Positions 24,242 to 32,204 are shown, numbered from the stretch's first letter. The stretch: 64,000 bases of DNA from DASSUW01 sp963730535 (GCA_963730535.1 CAVSRU010000014.1:124001-188000), one strand, 5' to 3'. The notes: generated from the sequence alone by a model not told the origin. A program made the numbers and translations.

Positions 24242-25848
24242 GGTGCAAGGGCTGGGTGCAGGAGGCGGCGCTGCGGATGCTCGAGAACAACCTGCATCCC
24301 GACGTGGCCGAGCGGCCGCAGGACCTCGTGGTCTACGGCGGGATCGGCAAGGCCGCCCGCAACGCGGCGTGCCTGGACGCGATCAAGGCCGAGCTGATGC
24401 GCCTCGGCGACCGGGAGACGCTGCTCGTGCAGTCCGGCAAGCCGGTCGGCGTCTTCGAGACGCACCCGGACGCGCCGCGCGTGCTGATCGCCAACTCGAA
24501 CCTCGTGCCGGAGTGGGCCACGTGGCGCCACTTCCGCGAGCTCGACGCCGCCGGGCTGATGATGTACGGGCAGATGACCGCGGGGTCCTGGATCTACATC
24601 GGGACCCAGGGGATCCTCCAGGGCACGTACGAGACGTTCGCCGCCATCGGCCGGCAGCGGTTCGGCGGGACGCTGCGCGGCCGGCTCGTGGTCACGGCCG
24701 GACTGGGTGGGATGGGCGGCGCGCAGCCGCTGGCGGTGACGCTCAACGAGGGCTGCGCGCTGTGCGTCGAGGTCGACCTCCAGCGCATCGAGCGCCGGAT
24801 CCGCGAGCGCTACCTCGACGAGCGGGCGGGGTCGCTCGACGACGCGCTGGCGCGGCTCGACGCCGCCCGCCGCGAGGGTCGCGCCCTCTCCATCGGGTTG
24901 CTCGGCAACGCGGCCGAGGTGCTGCCGGAGCTCGTGCGCCGCGGGGTGGAGATCGACGTGGTGACCGACCAGACGAGCGCGCACGACCCGCTCGTCGGCT
25001 ACATCCCGGCCGGGCTCACCCTCGAGCAGGCGGACGCGCTGCGGGCGACCGACGAGCCCGAGTACCTGCGACGGGTGGGCGAGAGCGCGGTCGCCCACGT
25101 GGACGCGATCCGCGCGCTCGGCGCGGCGGGCGCCGAGGCGTTCGACTACGGCAACGCGCTGCGCGGGCTGGCGGCCGAGCACGGCGACGAGAACGCCTTC
25201 GCCTACCCGGGCTTCGTCCCCGCCTACATCCGGCCGCTGTTCTGCGAGGGCAAGGGCCCGTTCCGGTGGGTCGCGCTCTCCGGCGATCCGGCCGACATCG
25301 CCGTCACCGACGCCGCGATCCTCGAGCTGTTCGGCGAGCAGGAGCACATCCGCCGCTGGATCGAGCTGGCCGGCGAGCGCGTGCAGTTCCAGGGGCTCCC
25401 CGCCCGGATCTGCTGGCTCGGCTACGGCGAGCGGCACCTCGCGGGGCTGCGGTTCAACGAGCTCGTGGCCTCGGGCCGCGTGAAGGCGCCGATCGTGATC
25501 GGCCGCGACCACCTCGACGCCGGCTCGGTCGCCTCTCCCCAGCGGGAGACCGAGGCGATGCGCGACGGGTCGGACGCCGTGGCCGACTGGCCAGTCCTCA
25601 ACGCGCTCGTCAACACCGCGACCGGCGCGAGCTGGGTCTCGTTCCATCACGGCGGCGGCGTCGGCATGGGCAAGTCGCTGCACGCCGGGCAGGTGATCGT
25701 GGCCGACGGGACGCCCGAGGCGGGTGAGCGGATCCGCCGCACGCTGCTCGCCGACCCGGGGATGGGCGTGATCCGGCACGCCGACGCGGGCTACCCGGAG
25801 GCGCTCGAGGCGGCCGACCGGCTCGGGGTTCGAGTACCTATGCGATGA
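24238..25848 (+). CDS. hutU: Urocanate hydratase
   Basis: Converts urocanate to imidazolone propionate with tightly bound NAD. The 536 residues agree with the family length (about 555). Seen: QEAALRMLENNLHPDVAE at the start, VTAGLGGMGGAQPLAVTLNE near 155 (NAD-binding), LVGYIPAGLTLEQ, and QGLPARICWLGYGER near 385, which holds the active-site cysteine. HHGGGVGMGKSLHAGQV follows near 465. ATG 24238 overlaps the hutH stop. The stop overlaps a 21-codon ORF before hutI. Confidence 0.96.
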   Translation: MRCKGWVQEAALRMLENNLHPDVAERPQDLVVYGGIGKAARNAACLDAIKAELMRLGDRETLLVQSGKPVGVFETHPDAPRVLIANSNLVPEWATWRHFRELDAAGLMMYGQMTAGSWIYIGTQGILQGTYETFAAIGRQRFGGTLRGRLVVTAGLGGMGGAQPLAVTLNEGCALCVEVDLQRIERRIRERYLDERAGSLDDALARLDAARREGRALSIGLLGNAAEVLPELVRRGVEIDVVTDQTSAHDPLVGYIPAGLTLEQADALRATDEPEYLRRVGESAVAHVDAIRALGAAGAEAFDYGNALRGLAAEHGDENAFAYPGFVPAYIRPLFCEGKGPFRWVALSGDPADIAVTDAAILELFGEQEHIRRWIELAGERVQFQGLPARICWLGYGERHLAGLRFNELVASGRVKAPIVIGRDHLDAGSVASPQRETEAMRDGSDAVADWPVLNALVNTATGASWVSFHHGGGVGMGKSLHAGQVIVADGTPEAGERIRRTLLADPGMGVIRHADAGYPEALEAADRLGVRVPMR

Positions 25849-25911
25849 GCGGCCTCCTGGGTCGACACCAAGCGTCGACGCTGGCGCGCGCACGCGGAGC
25901 AGGGCGATGAG
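25842..25911 (+). repeat. 62-bp intercistronic insert, copy 2, with flanking GCGATGAG repeats
   Basis: GCGATGAG at 25842-25849 (hutU stop) is repeated at 25904-25911 (hutI start), exactly 62 bp apart as in copy 1 at 16866. Shared blocks with copy 1 are GATGAG, GGC, TGGGTCGA, GAC, CGCGCA, GCGGAGCAG and GGCGATGAG. Compensating single-base gaps keep the total length and the frame. Confidence 0.7.
25845..25910 (+). CDS. 21-codon ORF coupled at both ends, between hutU and hutI
   Basis: ATG 25845 overlaps the hutU stop and TGA 25908-25910 overlaps ATG 25907 of hutI. It would encode MSGLLGRHQASTLARARGAG plus Arg. Same length as the ORF at 16869 but with a different peptide, because the shared DNA blocks are in another frame. 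It may only serve to pass ribosomes from hutU to hutI. Confidence 0.4.
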   Translation: MSGLLGRHQASTLARARGAGR

Positions 25912-27058
25912 GACGTCGATCCGCGGCGCCGCCCAGGTGCTCCTGCCGCCCGAGGACGGCCTGCCATATCTCCGGCGACCGAACGACCTGCGGCTCGAGC
26001 CCGGGTCGGTGACCGTGGAGGACGGCGTGATCGTCGCGCTGGAGGACGACCCCGGCGCGGACCGGGTGATCGACCTCCGCGGCGGGGCGATCCTGCCGGG
26101 CTTCGTCGACTGCCACACGCACCTGCCGTTCGCCGGCTGGCGCGCCGAGGAGTACGAGCAGAAGGTCACCGGCGTCCCCTACGAGGAGATCGCGCGGCGC
26201 GGTGGCGGGATCGCCTCGTCGGCCCGCGCGTTCGCCGCCGCCCGCGACCGCGAGGTGTTCGTGCAGGCCGGCGAGATCCGGGCCGAGATGCTCGCCCACG
26301 GCACCACGACGGTCGAGGGCAAGACCGGCTACGGGCTCTCCCGCGAGGGCGAGCTGCGCGCGGTCCGGCTCGGCCGGGAGGTCTGCGATCGGGTCACCGG
26401 GCTGTTCGCCCACGCGATCCCGGAGGGCCACGACGCGGCGAGCTGGATGGACGAGGTGGACGCCCTCGCCGCCGAGGCGGACGTCGACGCGCTCGACATC
26501 TACGTCGAGTCGGTCGCCTTCCGCAACGAGGACCTCGAGCGGCTGGGCGAGATCGCGCGGCGGGAGCGCGTCCCCCTGCGCGCGCACGTGGAGCAGTTCA
26601 ACGCCAACCGCTCGGTGCCGGTGGCGCTCGCGGCCGGTGCGCGATCGGTCGATCACCTGGCGTGCCTGCATCCGGACGACATCGCGCCGCTGGCCGCCGC
26701 CGAGTGCGCGGCCGTGCTGCTGCCGGGCGCCGAGTTCCTGGGCGCCGAGGAGCTCGCCCCGGGCCGGGCGCTGGCCGACGCGGGAGCGATCTGCGTCCTC
26801 GCCACCGACTGCAATCCCGGCACGTCGCCGGTCCACGCGCTCCCGCTCGTCATCGGGCTGGCCGTGCGCCGCTACGGCTGGACGGTCCGCGAGGCGCTCG
26901 CCGCCTGCACGCTCAACCCGGCGTGGGTGCTGGGCTACGGCGACCGCGGCTCGATCGAGGTCGGCAAGCGCGCGGACCTGGTCCTGCTCGACTCCCCGGT
27001 CGAGCACATCCCCTATCGCTTCGGGCGCAATCCGGTGCGCGAGGTGCTCGAGGCGTGA
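25907..27058 (+). CDS. hutI: Imidazolonepropionase
   Basis: Hydrolyses imidazolone propionate to N-formimino-glutamate. The 383 residues are an amidohydrolase: GAILPGFVDCHTHLPFAG near 65 (HxH metal site), TTTVEGKTGYGLSREGEL, IPEGHDAASWMDEVDAL, AHVEQFNANRSV, the third His in SVDHLACLHPDDIAPL, and the Asp in LATDCNPGTSPVHAL. Slightly shorter than Bacillus HutI (about 420). Translation would be coupled through the small ORF; stop overlaps the next gene (GTGA). Confidence 0.95.
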   Translation: MRTSIRGAAQVLLPPEDGLPYLRRPNDLRLEPGSVTVEDGVIVALEDDPGADRVIDLRGGAILPGFVDCHTHLPFAGWRAEEYEQKVTGVPYEEIARRGGGIASSARAFAAARDREVFVQAGEIRAEMLAHGTTTVEGKTGYGLSREGELRAVRLGREVCDRVTGLFAHAIPEGHDAASWMDEVDALAAEADVDALDIYVESVAFRNEDLERLGEIARRERVPLRAHVEQFNANRSVPVALAAGARSVDHLACLHPDDIAPLAAAECAAVLLPGAEFLGAEELAPGRALADAGAICVLATDCNPGTSPVHALPLVIGLAVRRYGWTVREALAACTLNPAWVLGYGDRGSIEVGKRADLVLLDSPVEHIPYRFGRNPVREVLEA

Positions 27059-28239
27059 TCTCCGCCGCCGACCTCGACGAGCTGCTCGTCGACCTCGTGC
27101 CGATCGGGCTCGACGACGCCGAGGCGACCAACCGGCTCGCCTGGACGCGCGAGGACGAGGAGGCGGCCGGCTGGTTCGCGCGCCGCGCGGAGGCGATCGG
27201 CCGGCGCATGGAGCGCGACCCGGCCGGCAACCTGTGGGCGTGCCCGGACGCTCCCGGGCCGTGGTGGGCGGTCGGCTCGCACCTCGACACGGTGCGCGAC
27301 GGCGGGCAGTTCGACGGCGCGCTCGGCGTGGCCGCCGCCTTCGCCATCGCCGCCCGGTCCCGGGTGCCGCTGGCCGTGATCTCGTTCGCCGACGAGGAAG
27401 GCGCCCGCTTCAACACGCCGACATTCGGCTCCCGCGCGCTGGTCGGGCGGCTCGACGCCGACGACGCGCTCGCGCGGCTCGACGACGAGGGCGTCTCGCT
27501 GGGCGACGCGATGGCCGAGGCCGGAGTGGACCCCGAAGGACTGGGCGACGCGCCCAGCTGGCTGGAGCGCCTGCGCGGGTTCCTCGAGCTGCACATCGAC
27601 CAGTCGCGCGACGTCGCGTCGGCGGGGAAGCCGGCGGGGGTCGTCACCCGGCTCGCTGCCCGCATGCGGCTGCAGGCCGAGTTCAGGGGCCGCGCCGACC
27701 ACGCGGGCACGACCCCGCGCGAGGATCGCCACGACGCGCTGGCGGCCGCCGCCCGGCTGATCGTGCGCGCCGACGCCGAAGCGGCAGAGCGCCTGGGCAT
27801 GGTCTTCACCGCGTCGCGGCTCGAGGTCGAGCCGAACGCCCCCACCACCGTCCCCTCGCTCGCCCGGCTGTGGCTCGACGCCCGTGCGCCGGTGGCCGAG
27901 GCGGTCACGTCGTGGCGGGACGCGGTCGCGACCGAGGCGGAGCGCGCGGCCGGCGAGGCCGCCGTCGGGCTCGACCTGCGCACCGCCGCCTGGTCCGAGG
28001 GCGCGGCGTTCCCGGACGAGGTCGTGGAGGCGCTCGCGTACGCGCTGCGGCCCGGCGCGGCGCGGGTGGTCTGCTACGCGGGGCACGATGCCGGCGTGAT
28101 CGCCGCCGAGCGGCCGGCCGGGATGGTGCTCGTGCGCAACGAGACCGGCATCAGCCACGCGCCGGAGGAGGAGGTCTCCCTCGAGGACGCCGCCGTGGGG
28201 GCCAACGCCCTGCTCGCCGCCGCCGAGGAGCTCGCGTGA
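27055..28239 (+). CDS. M20 amidohydrolase of the N-carbamoyl-amino-acid / allantoate type, possible HutG substitute
   Basis: Zinc hydrolase of 394 residues. Seen: GSHLDTVRDGGQFDGALGV near 79 (metal His and Asp), SFADEEGARFNTPTFGSRAL (catalytic Glu pair), FLELHIDQSRDV, FRGRADHAGTTPREDRHDAL (dimerisation domain His) and CYAGHDAGVIAAERPAGMV near 345. Known members cleave N-carbamoyl amino acids or allantoate. It sits between hutI and hutF, overlapping both by 4 bp, and no HutG-type deformylase is present. Inference: it removes the formyl group of N-formyl-L-glutamate, the product of HutF. A hydantoin or ureide role is the alternative. Confidence 0.85.
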   Translation: MISAADLDELLVDLVPIGLDDAEATNRLAWTREDEEAAGWFARRAEAIGRRMERDPAGNLWACPDAPGPWWAVGSHLDTVRDGGQFDGALGVAAAFAIAARSRVPLAVISFADEEGARFNTPTFGSRALVGRLDADDALARLDDEGVSLGDAMAEAGVDPEGLGDAPSWLERLRGFLELHIDQSRDVASAGKPAGVVTRLAARMRLQAEFRGRADHAGTTPREDRHDALAAAARLIVRADAEAAERLGMVFTASRLEVEPNAPTTVPSLARLWLDARAPVAEAVTSWRDAVATEAERAAGEAAVGLDLRTAAWSEGAAFPDEVVEALAYALRPGAARVVCYAGHDAGVIAAERPAGMVLVRNETGISHAPEEEVSLEDAAVGANALLAAAEELA

Positions 28240-29273
28240 TCCCGGCGATGGCGAACGTCCACTCGCACGCCTTCCAGCGCGACCTGCGGGGCATTGGTGA
28301 GCGCAGCGAGGCAATGGCCGACTTCTGGAGCTGGCGGGAGGCGATGTACGCCCTCGCCGAGCGGCTCGACCCCGACTCCATGCGCGACGTCGCCGCGCGC
28401 ACCTACCGCGAGATGGCGGCCGCCGGCTACGGCGCCGTCGGCGAGTTCCACTACGTCCACGACGACGCCAACGCGATGGCGATCGCGGTGGCCGAGGCAG
28501 CGCTCGACGCCGGCCTGCGCATCGTCCTCCTCCCCGCCGCGTACGCTCGCGGCGGCCACCCGCGCTTCCGCGATCCCGACGTCGAGTCGTTCCTGGGGCG
28601 CGTGGACGCGCTGCGGGGTTGGGCGGCGGAGCGGCCGGGCGCGTCGGTCGGCGTCGCGGCCCACAGCGTGCGCGCGGTGCCGGAGACCTGGCTGCGCGAG
28701 ATCGCCGGCTACGCCGCGTCCGAGGGCCTGGTCCGCCATGTCCACGCCTCCGAGCAGCCGCGCGAGCTCGAGGAGTGCCAGGCCGAGCACGGCTGCTCGC
28801 CGATCGAGCTGCTCGAGCGCACCGGCTTCCTCTCCGACACAACGACCGTGGTCCACGCCATCCACGTGTCCGAGCGCGACGTCGCGCTGCTGGCGGAGGC
28901 GGGGGCGATCGTCGCGAGCTGCCCGACCACCGAGGGCAACCTCGGCGACGGGATGTTCCCGGCCCTCGCCTACCGCGACGCCGGCGTGCGGCTGGCGATC
29001 GGGAGTGACAGCAACGTGGTCGTGGATCCGTTCGAGGAGGTCCGCGAGCTGGAGACCGGGGCGAGGCGGGAGCGGCGCACCCGGCACGCGCTGCTCGCCG
29101 CGTACGGAGACCTGTGGGGCGAGCTCGCGCGCAACGGGCTCGCCTCGCTGGGGCTGTCCGAGGCCGGGACGATCGAGGTCGACCTCGACCATCCCCGCCT
29201 TCGCGGCGTGCCGCCCGAGGACCTCCCGCGCGCGCTGGCGACCTGCGCGAGCGCGGACGTGGTGCGCACGTGA
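28236..29273 (+). CDS. hutF: Formimidoylglutamate deiminase, short form
   Basis: Converts N-formimino-glutamate to N-formyl-glutamate and ammonia. Motifs: PAMANVHSHAFQRDLRGIGE at the very N-terminus (HxH), RHVHASEQPRELEECQAEHG near 165 (third metal His), TTTVVHAIHVSERDVALL, SCPTTEGNLGDGMFPAL, and RLAIGSDSNVVVDPFEEVRE (metal Asp). At 345 residues it lacks the roughly 60-residue N-terminal beta-sandwich half of typical HutF (about 450 residues); translation begins right at the metal site. The upstream gene overlaps by 4 bp, so no hidden N-terminus exists. Confidence 0.9.
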   Translation: MIPAMANVHSHAFQRDLRGIGERSEAMADFWSWREAMYALAERLDPDSMRDVAARTYREMAAAGYGAVGEFHYVHDDANAMAIAVAEAALDAGLRIVLLPAAYARGGHPRFRDPDVESFLGRVDALRGWAAERPGASVGVAAHSVRAVPETWLREIAGYAASEGLVRHVHASEQPRELEECQAEHGCSPIELLERTGFLSDTTTVVHAIHVSERDVALLAEAGAIVASCPTTEGNLGDGMFPALAYRDAGVRLAIGSDSNVVVDPFEEVRELETGARRERRTRHALLAAYGDLWGELARNGLASLGLSEAGTIEVDLDHPRLRGVPPEDLPRALATCASADVVRT

Positions 29274-29686
29274 CCCGGCGGCTGATCTCCTCGGGCTCGG
29301 AGTTCGAGGCGCAGATCGGCTACTCGCGTGCGGTGGTCGACGGCGAGTGGGTGTTCGTCTCGGGGACGACCGGCTTCGACTACGCGACGATGACGATCGC
29401 CACAGGCGTGGTCGAGCAGGCCGAGCAGTGCCTGGCGAACATCGCGGCCGCCCTCGGTGAGGCGGGGTGCACGCTCGAGGACGTGGTCCGCGTGCGCTAC
29501 ATGCTCCCGAGCGTGGAGGACTTCGAGCCGTGCTGGCCGGTGCTGCGGCGAGCGTTCGGTGAGGTGCGGCCGGCGGCGACGATGATGGCCTGCGGGCTGT
29601 CGGACCCGCGCATGCGGATCGAGATCGAGGTCACGGCCCGGCGCTCCGGGAACGTCGTGCCGCTCGCCGGTGTACCCGCCACATGA
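29270..29686 (+). CDS. RidA family protein
   Basis: RidA/YjgF/YER057c fold of 138 residues. Seen: YSRAVVDGEWVFVSGTTGFD near 20, QAEQCLANIAAALGEAGCTL then EDVVRVRYMLP near 55-80, and IEIEVTARRSG at the end; an Arg near 104 (DPRMRIEIEV) matches the imine-substrate Arg of active RidA proteins. RidA hydrolyses reactive enamines and imines. At the end of the hut operon it may protect against intermediates or take part in a deamination. GTG 29270 overlaps the hutF stop. Confidence 0.9.
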   Translation: MTRRLISSGSEFEAQIGYSRAVVDGEWVFVSGTTGFDYATMTIATGVVEQAEQCLANIAAALGEAGCTLEDVVRVRYMLPSVEDFEPCWPVLRRAFGEVRPAATMMACGLSDPRMRIEIEVTARRSGNVVPLAGVPAT

Positions 29687-30252
29687 GACGCTTGCTGCTG
29701 TTCGCCATTGGTTGTGCCGCCGTGCTGCTGGCGCCGTCGACGGCGTCGGCGAAGGAGATCGCCGGCGTATCGGTCTGCGGCGCGGACGGGTGCCAGGAGG
29801 TCACCGACGAGCGGCTGTGGCCGGCGCTCGTCGAGGGCGGCCCGGGCGCGAACGGTCCCGCGCGGCCGCTCGAGCACTTCACCGTGACCACCCGCGTGCT
29901 GGCCGAAGACGACGAGATCGTCGAGTGGTCCTACGTCGCGGTGCCGTCGCGTGGGTTGATGCAGAGCGAGGACGGGTCGTGGATGACGATGACGCCGGCC
30001 AACCGCAAGGCGCTGCTGGGGCTGACCCAGGGTCGCGAGGCGCTGGCGGCGGATGCGATGCCACCCGGCAAGGACCTGCCCGTGGCGCGCGTCGACGAGG
30101 TCTTCTCGCCCGCCGAAGCGCCGCCCCCCGCCGCGGACGGCACGTCGCCCTGGCCATGGGTCGGAGGCGGCGCGGCGCTGGTGGCGCTGGTGCTGGGGCT
30201 GATCGTGTGGCGCCGACGCATCGGTGGCGCTCCGGCCCCGCTTCCCCAGTAG
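29683..30252 (+). CDS. Exported single-pass membrane protein, unknown function
   Basis: Protein of 189 residues: signal peptide (RRLLLFAIGCAAVLLAPSTA then SA), an extracytoplasmic domain of about 125 residues with two cysteines (VSVCGADGCQEV), a Pro/Ala-rich spacer (AEAPPPAADGTSPWPW), a C-terminal transmembrane helix (GGAALVALVLGLIVW) and a short basic tail (RRRIG). I do not recognise the domain. ATG 29683 overlaps the RidA stop, so it belongs to the same transcript, but a Hut role is not evident. Confidence 0.75.
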   Translation: MRRLLLFAIGCAAVLLAPSTASAKEIAGVSVCGADGCQEVTDERLWPALVEGGPGANGPARPLEHFTVTTRVLAEDDEIVEWSYVAVPSRGLMQSEDGSWMTMTPANRKALLGLTQGREALAADAMPPGKDLPVARVDEVFSPAEAPPPAADGTSPWPWVGGGAALVALVLGLIVWRRRIGGAPAPLPQ

Positions 30253-30289
30253 CGCCGGAGCCGCTGCTCGAGGGCGGTGGCCCGCGGCG

Positions 30290-30295
30290 TATCGT
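30290..30295 (+). promoter_or_regulatory. -10 element TATCGT, leaderless start at 30303
   Basis: TATCGT is followed by 7 nt and GTG 30303. The preceding 17-bp position has no -35-like hexamer. Confidence 0.5.
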
Positions 30296-30302
30296 CCTGC
30301 TC

Positions 30303-30692
30303 GTGGCCACGTGGGACGACGTCCGGGCGATCGCCCTCGAGCTGCCGGGCACCGAGGAGCTGACGTCGCGCGACCTGCTCCAGTGGAAGGTCAAGAAGAA
30401 GCTGTTCGTGTGGGAGCGGCCGCTGCGCAAGGCCGACCTGGAGGCGCTCGGCGACGACGCGCCCGACGGGCCGATCCTCGGCGCCCGGGTGGAGCACCTC
30501 GGCGCGAAGGAGGCACTGCTCGCCGACGACCCGTCGCTGTACTTCACGACGCCGCACTTCGACGGCTATCCGGCGGTGCTCGTCAGGCTCGACGTGATCG
30601 GAGACGACGACCTTCGCGAGCTGATCGTCGAGGCGTGGCTCGCCCGCGCGCCGCAGCGGCTCGCGGACGAGTACCTGGCGGGTCAGGAGTAG
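30303..30692 (+). CDS. MmcQ/YjbR family DNA-binding protein
   Basis: Protein of 129 residues with the MmcQ/YjbR fold (CyaY-like). Seen: ATWDDVRAIALELPGTEELT at the start, LLQWKVKKKLFVWERPLRKA near 27-46, PSLYFTTPHFDGYPAVLVRL near 78, and ELIVEAWLARAPQRLADEYL at the end. These features fit the family, whose biochemical role is not settled. The GTG start is set by the -10 hexamer 7 nt upstream. Confidence 0.85.
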   Translation: MATWDDVRAIALELPGTEELTSRDLLQWKVKKKLFVWERPLRKADLEALGDDAPDGPILGARVEHLGAKEALLADDPSLYFTTPHFDGYPAVLVRLDVIGDDDLRELIVEAWLARAPQRLADEYLAGQE

Positions 30693-30782
30693 TAACGGAT
30701 GCGCGGCATCGGCGGGAGGTCGCTGCGGATGCGGGACCGGAGGCGCCGGCGGAAGACTCGGTGGGTAAGCATGGATCACATC

Positions 30783-30857
30783 TTAGGACATATCTTCCTA
30801 GGACGCAAGTATCTGCGACGTAATTCTTTGGGACGCTAGTTGCTGGGACGCAAACAG
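30783..30857 (+). repeat. Five 15-bp iterons upstream of the MarR gene
   Basis: Units of exactly 15 bp start at 30783, 30798, 30813, 30828 and 30843: TTAGGACATATCTTC, CTAGGACGCAAGTAT, CTGCGACGTAATTCT, TTGGGACGCTAGTTG, CTGGGACGCAAACAG. Core is (C/T)T(A/G)GGACG(C/T). The block ends 3 bp before the -10 TAAGGT, so it covers about -15 to -90 of the MarR promoter. It is AT-richer than its surroundings. Probably an array of protein-binding sites. Confidence 0.85.
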
Positions 30858-30860
30858 CGG

Positions 30861-30866
30861 TAAGGT
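30861..30866 (+). promoter_or_regulatory. -10 element TAAGGT, leaderless start of the MarR gene
   Basis: TAAGGT is followed by 6 nt (GCGCGT) and GTG 30873. The -35 region overlaps iterons 4 and 5. Confidence 0.55.
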
Positions 30867-30872
30867 GCGCGT

Positions 30873-31370
30873 GTGCCCGAGCGCGACGGCGTCGACCTCA
30901 TCCTCGAGCAGTGGCAGCGCGAGCGGCCGGACCTCGACGCGTCACCGATCGGGGTCATCGGCCGGATCTCGCGGCTCGCGCGCGAGCTCGAGCAGCGGCT
31001 CGAGCCGGTCTACGCCGAGCAGGGCCTCGAGCCGGGGTGGTACGACGTGCTCGCGACGTTGCGCCGTTACGGCCCGCCATATCGCCTGCGCCCGACCGAG
31101 TTCTCGAGCGCGCTGATGCTCACCTCGAGCGGGACGACGAAGCGCCTCGACCGGCTGGAGCGGGCGGGCCTGATCGCCCGCACGCCGGATCCGGACGACC
31201 GCCGCGGCACGCTGATCACGCTCACGGCCGCCGGCCGCGAGCTCGTCGACGCCGCCAGCGAGGCGCACCTGGCCAACGAGCACCGCCTGCTGGGGTCGCT
31301 CAGCGAGGGCGAACGGGAGCGCCTGGCGGCGCTGCTGCGAAAGCTCCTGGCGGGCCTGCCGCCTCGCTAG
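30873..31370 (+). CDS. MarR family transcriptional regulator
   Basis: Winged-helix regulator of 165 residues. Seen: VIGRISRLARELEQRLEPVY (dimerisation helix), LEPGWYDVLATLRRYGPPYR, recognition helix region LRPTEFSSALMLTSSGTTKR then LDRLERAGLIAR, and the wing TPDPDDRRGTLITLTAAGRE. It is preceded by an iteron array that could be its own binding region, although MarR proteins normally bind palindromes, so another regulator may use those sites. The methyltransferase gene follows after 18 bp and is probably cotranscribed. Confidence 0.93.
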   Translation: MPERDGVDLILEQWQRERPDLDASPIGVIGRISRLARELEQRLEPVYAEQGLEPGWYDVLATLRRYGPPYRLRPTEFSSALMLTSSGTTKRLDRLERAGLIARTPDPDDRRGTLITLTAAGRELVDAASEAHLANEHRLLGSLSEGERERLAALLRKLLAGLPPR

Positions 31371-31388
31371 GGTGGCGCCGGTTGGCGG

Positions 31389-32204
31389 ATGAGCGGTACG
31401 AGCTCGGCAGAGACGTGGGACGAGTTCTTCAGCGAGTTCTACCTGCGCGCGTACGCGGGGGCGGCGCGCGATGACGGCGCGGGCGAGCAGGCGCTCGCCG
31501 CCGTGCGGCTGGCGGGGACGCCGGAGGGCGGCGACGTGCTCGACGTCCCGTGTGGCTTCGGGCGCCACTCGGTGCCGCTGGGACAGGCGGGCTACCGGGT
31601 CGTGGGCGCCGACCGCTCGAAGGCCCTGCTCGACGAGGCGCGCCGGCAGGCGGCGGGGGCGCGCTGGCCGAAGCTCGTGCAGGCCGACTACCGCGAGCTG
31701 CCGTTCGCGGACGGGAGCTTCGACACGGCGCTCAACCTCTTCTCGTCGCTCGGGTACCTGGGCGACGAGGAGGACGAGCGCGCCCTGGCCGAGATCGGCC
31801 GCGTCCTGCGGCCCGGCGGGCGCCTCGTCGTCGAGACGATGCACCGCGACCTCCTCGTGGCCCACTTCCGCGAGCAGGACTGGCAGCTGGTGGGCGAGGG
31901 GCGGCTGCTGCTCGAGCAGCGGACCTTCGACCCGGCCTCGGGCGTCGTGCAGACGACGCAGACGCTGATCGACGGCGGCGGCGGGCGCGAGTCGCGGACG
32001 TTCTCCCTGCGCGTGTACAGCGCCACCGAGCTGCTGTTCATGCTCGAGCGCGCTGGGTTTGTGGAGGCGCGGTGTCTTGGCAGCTTCGACGGCTCTGCGT
32101 TCGGGGTGGGGACTCGATTGGTGGTTGTGCTCAGTCTCGACTCGACAGTTAGTCTTTGGGTTCACCTCATTGGCCGTGATTGCGCCGGTGCACTGCGGCA
32201 TTGA
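31389..32204 (+). CDS. SAM-dependent methyltransferase; C-terminus enters a repeat element
   Basis: Class I methyltransferase of 271 residues. Motifs: VLDVPCGFGRHSVPLGQAGY near 49-68 (SAM-binding), VVGADRSKALLDEARRQ, LVQADYRELPFADGSFDTAL (acidic motif II/post I), IGRVLRPGGRLVVETMHRDL. Target unknown. The last five codons and the stop lie inside repeat copy 4 (GCACTGCGGCATTGAGG from about 32190), and the preceding 100 bp are less GC-rich than the rest of the gene. The native C-terminus may have been replaced by repeat sequence. Confidence 0.85.
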   Translation: MSGTSSAETWDEFFSEFYLRAYAGAARDDGAGEQALAAVRLAGTPEGGDVLDVPCGFGRHSVPLGQAGYRVVGADRSKALLDEARRQAAGARWPKLVQADYRELPFADGSFDTALNLFSSLGYLGDEEDERALAEIGRVLRPGGRLVVETMHRDLLVAHFREQDWQLVGEGRLLLEQRTFDPASGVVQTTQTLIDGGGGRESRTFSLRVYSATELLFMLERAGFVEARCLGSFDGSAFGVGTRLVVVLSLDSTVSLWVHLIGRDCAGALRH

